In this document: one piece after another, positions 51,123 to 60,135 of the stretch | Numbering within the stretch: the first letter of the stretch is position 1 | Layout: every line of letters starts with the position of its first letter | Assembly (NCBI GenBank): GCA_020524525.2 | Contig: CP129018.1 | Span: forward strand, 2,298,115 to 2,362,114 | Direction of reading: 5' to 3' | Length of the DNA: 64,000 bases | Source: Bacillus tianshenii | Lineage (GTDB): Bacteria; Bacillota; Bacilli; Bacillales; Bacillaceae_N | Notes under the pieces: generated by a model | Seen by the model: the letters and a program-made list of their open reading frames with translations, nothing else | What the model was told of the DNA's origin: nothing | The model's database searches: none | Translations under genes and position numbers: made by a program

Positions 51123-52126
51123 CAGTCGGTTGGCACCTCCATTTGAAAATGTTCATACACTTGTGCTGTTACCATTCGCCCGCGCGGCGTTCGCTGTAAG
51201 AAACCGATCTGCATTAAGTATGGCTCATATACATCTTCAATTGTATCGGATTCCTCACCAATTGAAGCAGCAATGGTATCAACACCAACAGGACCGCCGC
51301 GGAATTTTTCGATCATGCTTAATAATAATTTATGGTCAATATGGTCAAGTCCTAGACGGTCAACTTGTAATTTCTCAAGTGCATCAACTGCAAGTGCTGC
51401 TGTAATCGAACCATCGCCTTGTACTTGAGCGAAATCACGCACACGACGCAGCAGCCTGTTCGCAACACGCGGTGTCCCACGTGAGCGTCTTGCCACTTCA
51501 ATTGCGGCCGTTTCAGCAATCTCAACGTTAAAGACATCTGCTGTGCGTTCGACGATTTCTGTTAAGTCTTGGACATTATAATACTCTAAGCGGCTTAACA
51601 CACCGAAACGGTCACGCAATGGCGCAGACAGCATGCCTGCCCTGGTTGTCGCACCGACTAATGTAAACGGCGGCAAATCTAAGCGAACAGAACGGGCACT
51701 TGGGCCCTTTCCGATTACAATGTCTAAACAGAAGTCTTCCATCGCAGGATAGAGTACTTCCTCCACCGTCCGATGCAGGCGATGCACTTCATCAATAAAC
51801 AGCACATCTCCTGGCTCCAGAGCTGTTAAGATCGCTGCCAAATCACCAGGCCGTTCAATCGCAGGCCCTGAAGTAGTCCGCAGCTGCACACCCATTTCAT
51901 TTGCAATAATCGCTGCTAATGTCGTCTTCCCAAGACCTGGGGGGCCATATAATAACACATGATCCAGCGTTTCCTCCCGCATCTTAGCTGCTTCTATGAA
52001 AATATTTAAGTTATCTTTTACTTTATTTTGGCCAATATATTGTGATAAAGTCTGCGGTCGTAATGACTGTTCCAGTGACTGTTCTTCTATTTCCGCTTCT
52101 GCAGATACTAGCCGTTCATCCACCAT
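51122..52126 (-). CDS. ruvB: Holliday junction branch-migration ATPase RuvB
   Basis: Hexameric AAA+ motor that drives branch migration with RuvA. 334 residues. Walker [11 protein letters not shown] at 60-69, Walker [11 protein letters not shown], sensor [18 protein letters not shown] and the C-terminal winged helix with GYLQRTPRG-like [17 protein letters not shown] precedes the ATG. Overlaps the frameshifted DUF2905 gene and follows ruvA by 19 bp. Confidence 0.98.
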   Translation of the reverse strand: MVDERLVSAEAEIEEQSLEQSLRPQTLSQYIGQNKVKDNLNIFIEAAKMREETLDHVLLYGPPGLGKTTLAAIIANEMGVQLRTTSGPAIERPGDLAAILTALEPGDVLFIDEVHRLHRTVEEVLYPAMEDFCLDIVIGKGPSARSVRLDLPPFTLVGATTRAGMLSAPLRDRFGVLSRLEYYNVQDLTEIVERTADVFNVEIAETAAIEVARRSRGTPRVANRLLRRVRDFAQVQGDGSITAALAVDALEKLQVDRLGLDHIDHKLLLSMIEKFRGGPVGVDTIAASIGEESDTIEDVYEPYLMQIGFLQRTPRGRMVTAQVYEHFQMEVPTD

Positions 52127-52145
52127 CCGGCCTCAACCTCCTGCA

Positions 52146-52757
52146 TTATTTCAACAATAATCGTAATGCTTCTTTCACATACTGATCCGTTGTTTGTTCT
52201 TTCTCCGCAAGCTTTGGAATAACCTTCTTCAATTCACGTTCGGAATAGCCTAGCACCTTCAATGCTTCAATCGCTTCATCCAATTGTTCAGAATTTACGC
52301 CTGTTGTTTGATGCTTTTCATCCTGTGCAAAAAGGTTAGGAAAGGCATCTGGAAATAAATCATCAAGCTTGCCTTTCAAATCAAGGATCATCTGACGTGC
52401 CGTTTTCTTTCCGACACCAGGAAACTTCGTTAAGTACTTGTCATTTTCCTCTTCAATTGCACCTACAACTTGTTCAGGTGCACCTGAAGCAAGAATTGCA
52501 AGCGCACCCTTTGGCCCGATGCCTGAAACACTTAACAATTTCATGAAAAGCACTTTCTCCTCGCGTGTTTCAAACCCGTACAATGCTTGCGTATCTTCAC
52601 GTACATAATGATATGTAAACACTTTAACTCGTTCATTTAATTTCTTCTGAAAGACAAACGGATTCGGACAGAACACTTCATAGCCAAGTCCGCCTGTATC
52701 AACAATAATCGATTCAGGACTGACATATTCAATCATACCTTCAATAAACGCGATCAA
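52146..52757 (-). CDS. ruvA: Holliday junction-binding protein RuvA
   Basis: Tetrameric platform for RuvB. 203 residues: OB domain (1-65, with [15 protein letters not shown]), helix-hairpin-helix domain ([17 protein letters not shown] and [17 protein letters not shown]), and the small C-terminal domain that contacts RuvB (about 150-203, [19 protein letters not shown]). Start is a TTG behind GGGAGAAG. Confidence 0.96.
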   Translation of the reverse strand: MIAFIEGMIEYVSPESIIVDTGGLGYEVFCPNPFVFQKKLNERVKVFTYHYVREDTQALYGFETREEKVLFMKLLSVSGIGPKGALAILASGAPEQVVGAIEEENDKYLTKFPGVGKKTARQMILDLKGKLDDLFPDAFPNLFAQDEKHQTTGVNSEQLDEAIEALKVLGYSERELKKVIPKLAEKEQTTDQYVKEALRLLLK

Positions 52758-52909
52758 CTTCTTCTCTCCCTTTGTTATACGAATGCGAACATGTATTTCT
52801 ATTTGTTCATTCTATCATATCCGTTTACAAAAGTATAAGTTGACAGTATACCAATATAACACAACTTCATGCCTTCTTTCACCTTCTTTTTTTGAGATAG
52901 AACAACAAA

Positions 52910-52939
52910 GAAGCTGATCAGAATGGGTTGATCAGCTTC
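52910..52939 (-). terminator. Terminator at the end of bofC
   Basis: GAAGCTGATCA pairs perfectly with TGATCAGCTTC around an 8-nt loop. TTTGTTG follows on the minus strand. The 5' arm overlaps the bofC stop codon. Confidence 0.75.
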
Positions 52940-53525
52940 AGTAGGGCTTAGAGTTAACTGTATATTTACGAAAACTTTCTATTACATCTTCATACTGCTT
53001 CTTTGTTTTAATTGGAATCCCGTTCTTTAACTGCTGATGCTGAAGACTTTCAAGCTTCCCAACATCAATTTGAAAGAACGATTGAATAACCTTCTGCTGT
53101 TCGGGTTTTCCTGAAAAGATTGTCAAGACGCCTTGTTCATCTAATCCAACATATCCGTTTGCCTTCAGCAAAGGAGAAATATCGTTAATCTGCTTGCGAA
53201 AAATGACTTGACCACCTTCTTGATGTACAAGCTGCCAATCGGCGTAAGCAGACCAGAAATCTTCCATTGACCAAATAATTTCGGTTACTTTTTCTTCGCT
53301 CATTTCCCCATCCATGTAATGACGCTGCAAGGTCACCTCTACACTTAGCGGTTGAGCAATTTGTTCAACAACCTCACTCTGTGCTGGCTGTGCGGCTTTT
53401 TCTGTATCAGGCTGAGCCTCAACCTCATGAATCATCGGCAGAAAGAAAAAGGTCATAACCCCGCCAAACAACATCCCAAGCGCAAGCAACAGAGCAGCCT
53501 GTAGCTTTGAAATACGAGCAGTCAT
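52938..53525 (-). CDS. bofC: Forespore regulator BofC
   Basis: Secreted forespore protein that restrains the SpoIVB protease and so delays sigma-K activation. 195 residues, with an N-terminal signal/anchor helix (about 8-30), the BofC N-domain with VEVTLQRHYMDGEMSEEK, and the BofC C-domain with IFSGKPEQQKVIQSFFQID. A longer linker after the anchor (EAQPDTEKAAQPAQSE) makes it bigger than B. subtilis BofC. The ATG at 53525 with AGG six bases upstream is preferred. Confidence 0.9.
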   Translation of the reverse strand: MTARISKLQAALLLALGMLFGGVMTFFFLPMIHEVEAQPDTEKAAQPAQSEVVEQIAQPLSVEVTLQRHYMDGEMSEEKVTEIIWSMEDFWSAYADWQLVHQEGGQVIFRKQINDISPLLKANGYVGLDEQGVLTIFSGKPEQQKVIQSFFQIDVGKLESLQHQQLKNGIPIKTKKQYEDVIESFRKYTVNSKPY

Positions 53526-53576
53526 CACATACCTCACCTCGTACAAAGAAAGAGTAGATTGCAATCACAAATAAAA

Positions 53577-53635
53577 AACTTCTATCAGCATGATTAAGTG
53601 TTCTTACGCATAGCTTAACCACCTAATAGAAGTTT
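53577..53635 (-). terminator. Hairpin upstream of bofC
   Basis: AAAACTTCTAT pairs with ATAGAAGTTTT across 37 bases that can fold further (TTAAG with CTTAA). A run of T follows on the minus strand. It lies just past the yebC remnant and may be what is left of the yebC terminator. Confidence 0.65.
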
Positions 53636-53660
53636 TATCCATTGACTACGAAACTTTCTC

Positions 53661-53799
53661 TTAAAGGCGAAGGGCAGGCTCTCCCATTTTGGCCGCTACA
53701 AAAATTTCTTTCGATAACTTTGCAAAAATTTCACCGCGCTTTGTATCCTGTGCATTTTTTCGTCGCTGTATATTTTCCCCACTTTGAATGTCCTACCAT
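53661..53799 (-). pseudogene. yebC: Remnant of yebC (YebC/PmpR family), 45 codons
   Basis: From an ATG at 53799 the frame reads MVGHSKW, the strongly conserved YebC start. After one base is removed from a GGGG run (plus-strand C run 53777-53780) it continues [34 protein letters not shown] and ALRL, then a TAA at 53661. A full YebC has about 240 residues, so over 80 percent is missing. The location, between coxA and bofC, is where yrbC lies in B. subtilis. Not a functional YebC as it stands. A second yebC elsewhere in the genome is possible. Confidence 0.85.
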
Positions 53800-53863
53800 A
53801 CAATACCCTATCCTCACGATTAAAAATTCGCGATTTTTCAATATATCATAAGAGGAGAACCTT

Positions 53864-54595
53864 CTAAAACTGTTCTGGCAGCTTTGCAAATGTTACAGCA
53901 GGGAATGGACCTTTGCATTCTGGCATAATGCCAAGTGACTTTAATTCAATACTCCACTCATCAACCATTTGAACAAGCCCTTCAGCTGATTGGCAGCTGA
54001 TTAAATACGTTCCGTGCCACACCATATCATCCGTAAGGCCAGACTCTTGTCTGCTTAATAAATCCAGCTCTATATAACCGTCACTAATCGCCATAAGCTC
54101 CATATGTAATCGTTGACACACTTTTGCTTTCTCCATTTCAATCGCTTCGACAACTGTTTTTTCAATTTTCTTTTTCTCGAAAAAACGCTCTCCAGCTGGC
54201 AGTTCTTCCAACTCTTTGTATTGTCGCTCGATTTCAGGATAGCGCTCATCCATCATATATTCCCACGCGCTGTCATCCGTGTAGATGATAAACGTCCATT
54301 CATCCCTCCCTTTAATAAGGCGATGCTTTTCTTCAATTTGTTCTTTATAAGTATGTAGTACGTTTTCACACTCCGCCAATGAAGAGTACATCGTCCCATA
54401 TGGCATCGGTAACAGAGTGAAAGTAGAATGGAGGCGTGAAAGGACTTGGTAATACTCTTCATATGTTATACCTTTATCTGTATACACGACAGCAAATTGG
54501 TCATTGCTAAAAGTTTCAAACGGAGCTAAAGAAGCTTGGACGACTTCTTCTACAGGAATAATTCCATATATGTATAGTGTTTGACCCTCCTCCAT
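53864..54595 (-). CDS. GvpL/GvpF-family protein, orphan
   Basis: A 243-residue protein with the GvpF/GvpL plan: an N-terminal domain starting LYIYGIIPVE, the family motif LPMPYGTMYSSLAECENVL at about residue 62, then KGRDEWTFIIY, followed by a long helical region and a C-terminal domain (GTYLISCQSAEGLVQMVDEW). In gas vesicle clusters such proteins are accessory or minor shell proteins. No gvpA, gvpN or other gvp gene is near; neighbours are spore genes. The ATG at 54595 is ten bases from AAGGAG; a TTG at 54598 is equally possible. Confidence 0.83.
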   Translation of the reverse strand: MEEGQTLYIYGIIPVEEVVQASLAPFETFSNDQFAVVYTDKGITYEEYYQVLSRLHSTFTLLPMPYGTMYSSLAECENVLHTYKEQIEEKHRLIKGRDEWTFIIYTDDSAWEYMMDERYPEIERQYKELEELPAGERFFEKKKIEKTVVEAIEMEKAKVCQRLHMELMAISDGYIELDLLSRQESGLTDDMVWHGTYLISCQSAEGLVQMVDEWSIELKSLGIMPECKGPFPAVTFAKLPEQF

Positions 54596-54650
54596 CAATA
54601 TCACGCTCCTTTCAATTGGTAATCTATTCCCCTGTAGATATAAGAAATAA

Positions 54651-54677
54651 ACCCACCATTTTTCAGGTGGGTTTATT
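54651..54677 (-). terminator. Terminator after the coxA-like gene
   Basis: AAACCCACC pairs with GGTGGGTTT around a 9-nt loop, then TATTTC. It lies about 15 bp after the stop codon, on the minus strand. Confidence 0.8.
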
Positions 54678-54689
54678 TTTTGACATCTG

Positions 54690-55382
54690 TTAGCGGGCGT
54701 TGTTTTCGAATGGACGTGTGATTGCGTTGCCTAAATCATCCATAACACCACGGAGGTCTGAGCGGACTTCACGCATGCCTGCTCCGTCGCGAAGACGGTT
54801 GTCGATGTTTGTGACACGGTCATACATGCGTTCATCTGTTACGACACGTACGTTTTTACCGTTTGCCATTTGTTCAACCTTTGCGCGAACTTTGTTTTCA
54901 ACATCTTTTACGTTGTTATCGTTCGTATCAACAGCAACAAGCACGGTGTCACGAGTAACGACTGCACGACAGTCATCAATATTGTTCATTTCAGAAACTG
55001 TGCGTGAAATACTTTCAGCCATTTTCCCGTTGTAATTGTTGTAATAAGACTTGTTAGCACGACCATCTAATGAATTATTCATTTGACCGTAATAGTTGAC
55101 ATCTTTACGCTTGTACTCCCCAGCTTGAGGTGTAGCGTTATTACGCATACCACGGTTCATATAGCGGTCAGTATCGCCACGCTCTTGATTTGTATAACGT
55201 GTTGTATAGTCACCCATACCCCAACCAAAGCCACGGCTATCGTCGTTATTTGTGTAATAACCAATCGGCTGTGTTGTGTCATTGTAACGAGTATCAAGTG
55301 CTTCATTATCTTGGGCACACCCTACAAGACCACCAAGCAAAAATGCAGTTGAAAGTGTCATTAACGTTTTCTTTTTTATCAT
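54690..55382 (-). CDS. coxA: YhcN/YlaJ-family sporulation lipoprotein (CoxA-like)
   Basis: A 230-residue lipoprotein. The signal peptide ends in the lipobox LVGCAQ, with Cys at about 22. A Tyr/Asn/Arg-rich low-complexity region follows (about 30-120). The YhcN/YlaJ domain (about 122-205) includes DDCRAVVTRDTVLVAVD and VTDERMYDRV. In B. subtilis CoxA is found in the spore cortex. Position beside safA and bofC supports the name. Followed by a terminator. Confidence 0.82.
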   Translation of the reverse strand: MIKKKTLMTLSTAFLLGGLVGCAQDNEALDTRYNDTTQPIGYYTNNDDSRGFGWGMGDYTTRYTNQERGDTDRYMNRGMRNNATPQAGEYKRKDVNYYGQMNNSLDGRANKSYYNNYNGKMAESISRTVSEMNNIDDCRAVVTRDTVLVAVDTNDNNVKDVENKVRAKVEQMANGKNVRVVTDERMYDRVTNIDNRLRDGAGMREVRSDLRGVMDDLGNAITRPFENNAR

Positions 55383-55456
55383 TTGAAAAGCCCCCCTTCA
55401 CTACTTAGAGTGACTAAGAGAGGCCTTCTTTAATCTGAGAAATACAGGGTTGATTA

Positions 55457-56197
55457 TTAAAATTTTGGCGGTGATGCCGCAAGTGCACGTTTATGTGCTG
55501 TGTTGCGGTGCATGCGATCAATGATTTCTTTATCTTTTTCTGGAATTTCCTCACCGCGTAAGTATTTGTCAATTGTGTCGTAAGTCGTTCCCATTTCATT
55601 TTCATCTGTTTGACCTTCCCAAAGGCCTGCACTTGGTTTCTTTTCAACAATTTCACTTGGTACGCCAAGTACACTTGCCATTTCACGTACTTCACCTTTT
55701 TCAAAGTGAACAAGTGGTACAAGATCAACACCGCCATCGCCGTGTTTTGTAAAATAGCCTGTATGCCATTCAGCCGCGTTATCTGTGCCAACCACAAGAT
55801 ACCCATAATTGTTTGCGACTGCATATAGTGTACTCATACGCAGGCGTGCACGTAAATTAGCATCACCCATTTGTGCGCGGTCTTTGTGCCATTCGCCTTT
55901 ATTCGTTAGTTGTTCTTCAATTGATGAAAACAATTCTTCATGTGTTTGCGAAAGGTCAATTGTAACGCTGTCAATGCCACAGCTATCGATTACTTTCTTC
56001 GCATCATCCTCGTCACCAGGATTGCTTTTGCACGGCAAAATAACGCCTAACGAATTGTCAGGGAATGCGCGTTTAATCAGGTGGGCGACAACCGCTGAAT
56101 CGATTCCACCGCTGACACCTACAATTAGGCCGTTTAATCCCGAACCTTCAACTTTTTCTCTAAGCCATGAAACAAGCTTTTCAATTCTTTGCTCCAT
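55457..56197 (-). CDS. nadE: NH3-dependent NAD+ synthetase
   Basis: Amidates nicotinate adenine dinucleotide to NAD+ using ammonia and ATP. 246 residues. The PP-loop VSGGIDSAVVAHLIK lies at about 28-42, with VVGTDNAAEWHTGYFTKHGDGG and KPSAGLWEGQTDENEMG further on. It belongs to the shorter subgroup and is clearly unlike the 272-residue NadE of B. subtilis as I recall it. Lies 3 kb from niaR, the NAD-synthesis repressor; GAAAGGAATG precedes the start. Confidence 0.94.
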   Translation of the reverse strand: MEQRIEKLVSWLREKVEGSGLNGLIVGVSGGIDSAVVAHLIKRAFPDNSLGVILPCKSNPGDEDDAKKVIDSCGIDSVTIDLSQTHEELFSSIEEQLTNKGEWHKDRAQMGDANLRARLRMSTLYAVANNYGYLVVGTDNAAEWHTGYFTKHGDGGVDLVPLVHFEKGEVREMASVLGVPSEIVEKKPSAGLWEGQTDENEMGTTYDTIDKYLRGEEIPEKDKEIIDRMHRNTAHKRALAASPPKF

Positions 56198-56233
56198 AAT
56201 GTCATTCCTTTCCCCGTCAGTGTAGTTTGTTCA

Positions 56234-57205
56234 TTATCTTATCATAGCTTGAATTTCTTCAACAAACAATTTCCGAGCATGATACTCTTTCAATGTCCAC
56301 TGTTGAAGCTGTTTAATTTTCTTCTTAGATCCTTTACCACGAATCGACCGATTCCATTCACGAAAAAGATCTGTTGGATAGACGAGGGCTGCGATAAACC
56401 ACTTCTCTGACGCTACCTGCGGAAAGGAAGAATTTTTACTCAGAGCGGTTAATGACCACTCTAAATGAGGCAGAATACGATTCGCGTACTGCAGGAAATC
56501 ATATTCAGACGGAGCAATAGCCGCAAGGTCAAAATCAATTAAATACAGTTTGCCCGAGACACTGCGAATAAAATTATGCTCAGCTGTATCTCCATGAATG
56601 AGATAGCCGTTATCTTGTGCTTTTCGTTCAAGCTGAGGGAGCTTTGTACCTTGCAAGGCTGCCATACTCCAATAACCCCATTGCAACAATTCATGGACAA
56701 CCTGCTTGCCTAAGTACGCTGCAAAAAGATGGGCATACTGATAAAATGTCGTGTAGCGCTCACTCCATTTTTCAAGTAATAAAAACTTTGGAAACTGCTG
56801 CTTCACTTCACTTGGAACATCTGCCAATGCATGATGAAAAGCTCTCAACAGTGCTGCACCATCATTTCGGTCACGACTTTTCGAATAAAGAAAGGAATGG
56901 CCATGCTTAATAAACGGAGTCATCGCCCAATCCTTATCGTTCAGTTGAATATGAAGCTTTCCATTTGCAAATGGGATAAATTGATACGTATGAGTAAACG
57001 CTGTTTCTTTTAATGCATTCGTTAGCGCTATTTGTGAGTGTAAGCGTGTATGAGAAGGGAAGCCTTTAATCATATAACTTCCTTCCTTACAGTAAAGCTT
57101 TATAACATAAGGCCGGACGATTTGGACCTCATCTACCTCAAACCCTGTAAGCTCCGATAAAAAGAGACGATTTCTAAAGAAATCGTCTCTGGCATGCTTC
57201 GTCAT
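56234..57205 (-). CDS. CotS-family spore coat kinase-like protein
   Basis: A 323-residue protein with the aminoglycoside phosphotransferase/choline kinase-type fold. The catalytic loop HGDTAEHNF and the metal motif LIDFDLAAIAPSEYDF are present. The N-lobe (YVIKLYCKEGSYMIKGF) is shortened. CotS, YutH and YsxE are relatives bound to spores. The gene begins 2 bp after the safA stop, so the two are probably co-transcribed and it is likely a coat or coat-assembly component. Substrate unknown. Confidence 0.82.
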   Translation of the reverse strand: MTKHARDDFFRNRLFLSELTGFEVDEVQIVRPYVIKLYCKEGSYMIKGFPSHTRLHSQIALTNALKETAFTHTYQFIPFANGKLHIQLNDKDWAMTPFIKHGHSFLYSKSRDRNDGAALLRAFHHALADVPSEVKQQFPKFLLLEKWSERYTTFYQYAHLFAAYLGKQVVHELLQWGYWSMAALQGTKLPQLERKAQDNGYLIHGDTAEHNFIRSVSGKLYLIDFDLAAIAPSEYDFLQYANRILPHLEWSLTALSKNSSFPQVASEKWFIAALVYPTDLFREWNRSIRGKGSKKKIKQLQQWTLKEYHARKLFVEEIQAMIR

Positions 57206-57207
57206 TC

Positions 57208-58335
57208 TTATTCGCTTTCCTCATCAAGATAATCATATTCGCGCATATAACCGCCGCCATAGTATGGATTCATCATCCCACCATCACCGCAGCCACAATC
57301 GCCACCGTAACCACCCATTTGTGGCATCATCTGTTGCTGAGGCATTTGCATTTGGTCCATCATCGCAGGGCTTACCGCTTGCGGCTGACCGTACTGAGGC
57401 ATCATACCACCATGCATCATACCAGGCATCATTGGCATTTGGCCGTATTGCGGCATTCCTCCATATTGTGCTGGGCTTACTGCCTGCGGATAACCACCAT
57501 AGCCTCCTGGAAGTCCTGTTCCTGGCATCATCGGCCCCATAGGTACACAGCCATAAGGAGAAACTGGCATCTGCGGCATCATCGGTTGTTGCATCATTGG
57601 CTGCTGCATCATTGGTTGCTGCATCATTGGCTGCTGCATCATTGGTTGCTGCATCATAGGCATTTGTTCCATTTCAACTCCTTGTACTTGGGGCATTTGC
57701 GGCATTTGCGGCATCTGTGGCATTTCTGGCATTTGGTACTTCATATCTTCCATCTCCTCTTTCTGTGTCACACCGGCTACTTTCTTTTCCGGCATTTTTT
57801 CTGGTTGTACGGCTGGCTTCTTATGAGGTGAGCTTTCACTTTCCATATGTGACGAGCTTTCCATATGCATTGGCATCATCATCGGCATCATCGGGTACTG
57901 CGGCAGGTTAAATGTATAATTCGCATACATTTGCTGCTGCATCTCGGGTGTTTGATAATTCATTTGCATCGGCATCACAGGCATCTGCATTGGTGCAGGC
58001 TGAGGTGCAGGTGCTTCTGGCATTTTTACCGGCTTAACAGCTTCTTTCTTCTGCGGCGCCGGCTTCGCTTTCGGTGGCATCATTTCTTTCGGCAGTGCCT
58101 TTTCCGTACTAATTGCCGGTTTGTATTCCGTTTTTCCTTTTACAGGAGCCATTTGTTTCATTTTCTCTTTCTTCACCGGCACACTTGATGTCGGGATTTT
58201 AATTTTCATCCCGGGCATAATCATATCAGGGTTACTTAAATGTGAGTTCGCTGATTTTAACTTATCAAAGTCAACTCCGTACTTTTGGGATAGCTTCCAA
58301 AGTGTATCCCCTTTTTGCACGATATGAATCTTCAC
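57208..58335 (-). CDS. safA: Spore morphogenetic protein SafA
   Basis: Directs inner coat assembly at the cortex-coat border. 375 residues. An N-terminal LysM domain (about 1-50, VQKGDTLWKLSQKYGVDF and MIMPGMKIKIP) binds peptidoglycan. The rest is Met-, Gln- and Pro-rich and of low complexity: MPQ repeats near residue 210, and five MMQQP units. A Gly/Tyr-rich end (GGYGGDCGCGDGG) follows. Start is GTG with GGAG upstream. The tandem repeats in this part vary between species. Confidence 0.88.
   Translation of the reverse strand: MKIHIVQKGDTLWKLSQKYGVDFDKLKSANSHLSNPDMIMPGMKIKIPTSSVPVKKEKMKQMAPVKGKTEYKPAISTEKALPKEMMPPKAKPAPQKKEAVKPVKMPEAPAPQPAPMQMPVMPMQMNYQTPEMQQQMYANYTFNLPQYPMMPMMMPMHMESSSHMESESSPHKKPAVQPEKMPEKKVAGVTQKEEMEDMKYQMPEMPQMPQMPQMPQVQGVEMEQMPMMQQPMMQQPMMQQPMMQQPMMQQPMMPQMPVSPYGCVPMGPMMPGTGLPGGYGGYPQAVSPAQYGGMPQYGQMPMMPGMMHGGMMPQYGQPQAVSPAMMDQMQMPQQQMMPQMGGYGGDCGCGDGGMMNPYYGGGYMREYDYLDEESE
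57584..57658 (-). repeat. 15-bp tandem repeat in safA (MMQQP)5
   Basis: Five head-to-tail 15-bp units, each encoding Met-Met-Gln-Gln-Pro. Units alternate between GGCTG and GGTTG beginnings on the plus strand, giving a 30-bp higher-order period. In frame, so copy-number change would not break safA. Confidence 0.9.
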
Positions 58336-58550
58336 AGTTACTACTCCCTCCTCAAAAATCTCTATATCTTATGAGTGAATTAGGCATTTTGCTACTCATG
58401 CTTCACAACAAAATATGCAGGAGTTTATCCGTTTATGTATGACAACCATCAACTGTCCAAAAAAATCTCCGAGTTTGTTAAAATAAACTTATGCACAAAA
58501 CCCACTCGTTAGATACATATGCGAGCTTTTTCAAAGAGAGGACGATCTGA

Positions 58551-59091
58551 ATGACAAAAGAGAATAAAAAAATACTTGGAGAAGAAAGAAGAGAGTTAAT
58601 ACTCCGTTGGTTAAAGGAAGCAAAAGCACCACTCACAGGAGGGGCACTGTCTGATAAAACCAATGTCAGCCGCCAAGTGATTGTTCAAGATATTTCATTA
58701 TTGAAAGCACGAAATGAGCCAATTATCGCGACAAGTCAAGGCTATGTATACTTTTCATCACAAGAGCAGGAGAATAAAATCGAGCGTATTATTGCTTGTA
58801 CGCATAAGCCTGAGGAAACAAGAGAAGAGCTGACCATTCTCGTCGATCACGGCGTTACCGTTAAAGATGTGAAAGTAGAACACCCGCTATACGGCGACTT
58901 AACAGCCTCGGTTATGGTGAAGAACCGCCTTGAAGTTGACCAATTCCTACAAAAAAATCAAAGAAACAAAGGCATCGCTCCTTTCTGAGTTAACAAACGG
59001 GGCACACCTTCACACCATTGAAGCTGACTCCACAAGCCAGCTTGATGAGGCATGCCAAGCTTTAAAAGAAGCCGGATTTCTTATTGAATAG
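58551..59091 (+). pseudogene. niaR: NAD biosynthesis repressor NiaR (YrxA), frameshifted in an A7 run
   Basis: Nicotinate-responsive repressor of nad genes. An N-terminal winged helix (RRELILRWLKEAKAPLTGGAL, NVSRQVIVQDISLLKARN) is followed by a 3H ligand domain: ACTHKPEETREELTILVDHG and VEHPLYGDLTASVMVKNR, whose histidines bind metal. The frame ends at 58988 because of A7 (58951-58957). With A6 it reads FLQKIKETKASLLSELTNG, HLHTIEAD, LDEACQALKEAGFLIE to a TAG at 59089-59091, giving 179 residues, the normal length. The lost part carries one of the 3H histidines. Confidence 0.87.
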
Positions 59092-59092
59092 A

Positions 59093-59133
59093 GGATCAAG
59101 AAAACCCGAACATTTTGTTCGGGTTTTCTTGAT
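59093..59133. terminator. Bidirectional terminator between niaR and pheA
   Basis: A perfect 17-bp stem (GATCAAGAAAACCCGAA with TTCGGGTTTTCTTGATC) surrounds a 7-nt loop. It starts right after the niaR TAG. Confidence 0.88.
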
Positions 59134-59227
59134 CTAGCAACAAATGCAGTGGCCGCTCCATCAAAATACTACGCTAAAGCTTATTTATCTTTTCTATTGA
59201 CGATTAGAGTAATGCCCCACATCTACC

Positions 59228-60103
59228 TTAACTACCATTTGCGATCCGTTGTCCAACCTTATAGTATGGGTAGCTTCCGAGGACTTTTACTGTGCAGCCA
59301 AGTACTTCTAATTCTGCTTTCACACTTGGAAGTAACACGTCATCCATTTTCATTTCGACATCTATAATAAAGAAATAATTTCCGAGTCCTGTTTTCATCG
59401 GACGGGATTCAATTTTAGATAAATTCAATTTACGCCAAGCAAAGGCTGACAATACTTGATGAAGAGCACCGGCATAATCGGATGGAAGGGTGACCATAAA
59501 TGTAGTGCGATAACCTTGGTGTTCAACTTTCGTTTCGGGAACGACTTCCTGACGATGCAAAATCACAAACCGCGTATGGTTGTTATCATAATCATGAATA
59601 TCATGTTGAACGATTTCAAGCCCATATTCCTTTGCCGCAAGCTCGTTACCAATCGCAGCTGCCCGTAAGTCAGGGTGCTCATGCACAAATTCAGCCGCCG
59701 CACCTGTTGACTTTGTATAATGAAAATTCACTTTCGGAAGGTGCTTATGTAAATATTGGTGACATTGTGCAATCGCATGTGAATGAGAATGAACTGACTC
59801 AATCGTTGTCCAGCCTTCTCTGTTATTAGGATGGACCATCAAATGCTGACGAATCGGTACAATAATCTCTCCAACAATCGGAAGCTGCTGCTCATGTATG
59901 ATGTAGTCGATCGTTAAGTTGACTGAGCCCTCGATCGCATTCTCAAGCGGCACAACGCCAAAGTCAATCTCTCCATTCTTCACGGCATCAATACAAGCAG
60001 GAATCGTCTCATATGAAACGGAATTTTCCTCTGAAAAGACTTGCTGCACTGCTAGCTTTGTAAATGTTCCCTTTGGACCTAGGTATCCGACTGTTATGGC
60101 CAT
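59228..60103 (-). CDS. pheA: Prephenate dehydratase
   Basis: Converts prephenate to phenylpyruvate in phenylalanine synthesis. 291 residues, stand-alone as in Bacillus. Catalytic domain (1-185): YLGPKGTFTKLAVQ at the start, and the conserved VPLENAIEGSVN and NHTRFVIL. The ACT domain (about 200-280) has GALHQVLSAFAWRKLNLSKIESRP, the Phe-binding ESRP included. pheB lies upstream. Confidence 0.96.
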   Translation of the reverse strand: MAITVGYLGPKGTFTKLAVQQVFSEENSVSYETIPACIDAVKNGEIDFGVVPLENAIEGSVNLTIDYIIHEQQLPIVGEIIVPIRQHLMVHPNNREGWTTIESVHSHSHAIAQCHQYLHKHLPKVNFHYTKSTGAAAEFVHEHPDLRAAAIGNELAAKEYGLEIVQHDIHDYDNNHTRFVILHRQEVVPETKVEHQGYRTTFMVTLPSDYAGALHQVLSAFAWRKLNLSKIESRPMKTGLGNYFFIIDVEMKMDDVLLPSVKAELEVLGCTVKVLGSYPYYKVGQRIANGS

Positions 60104-60135
60104 TTTCCTTCTCTCCTCGTTATAGTCTCGTCTAT

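Noticed and set aside
57319-57911. Long plus-strand frames rich in His and Leu opposite safA
   Set aside because: They are the antisense of the Met/Gln/Pro repeats of safA; no ribosome site, and composition simply mirrors the repeat.
58061-58335. Possible contingency tract in safA because of its repeats
   Set aside because: The LysM half has no simple repeats, and all repeats found are in frame, so phase variation is not expected.
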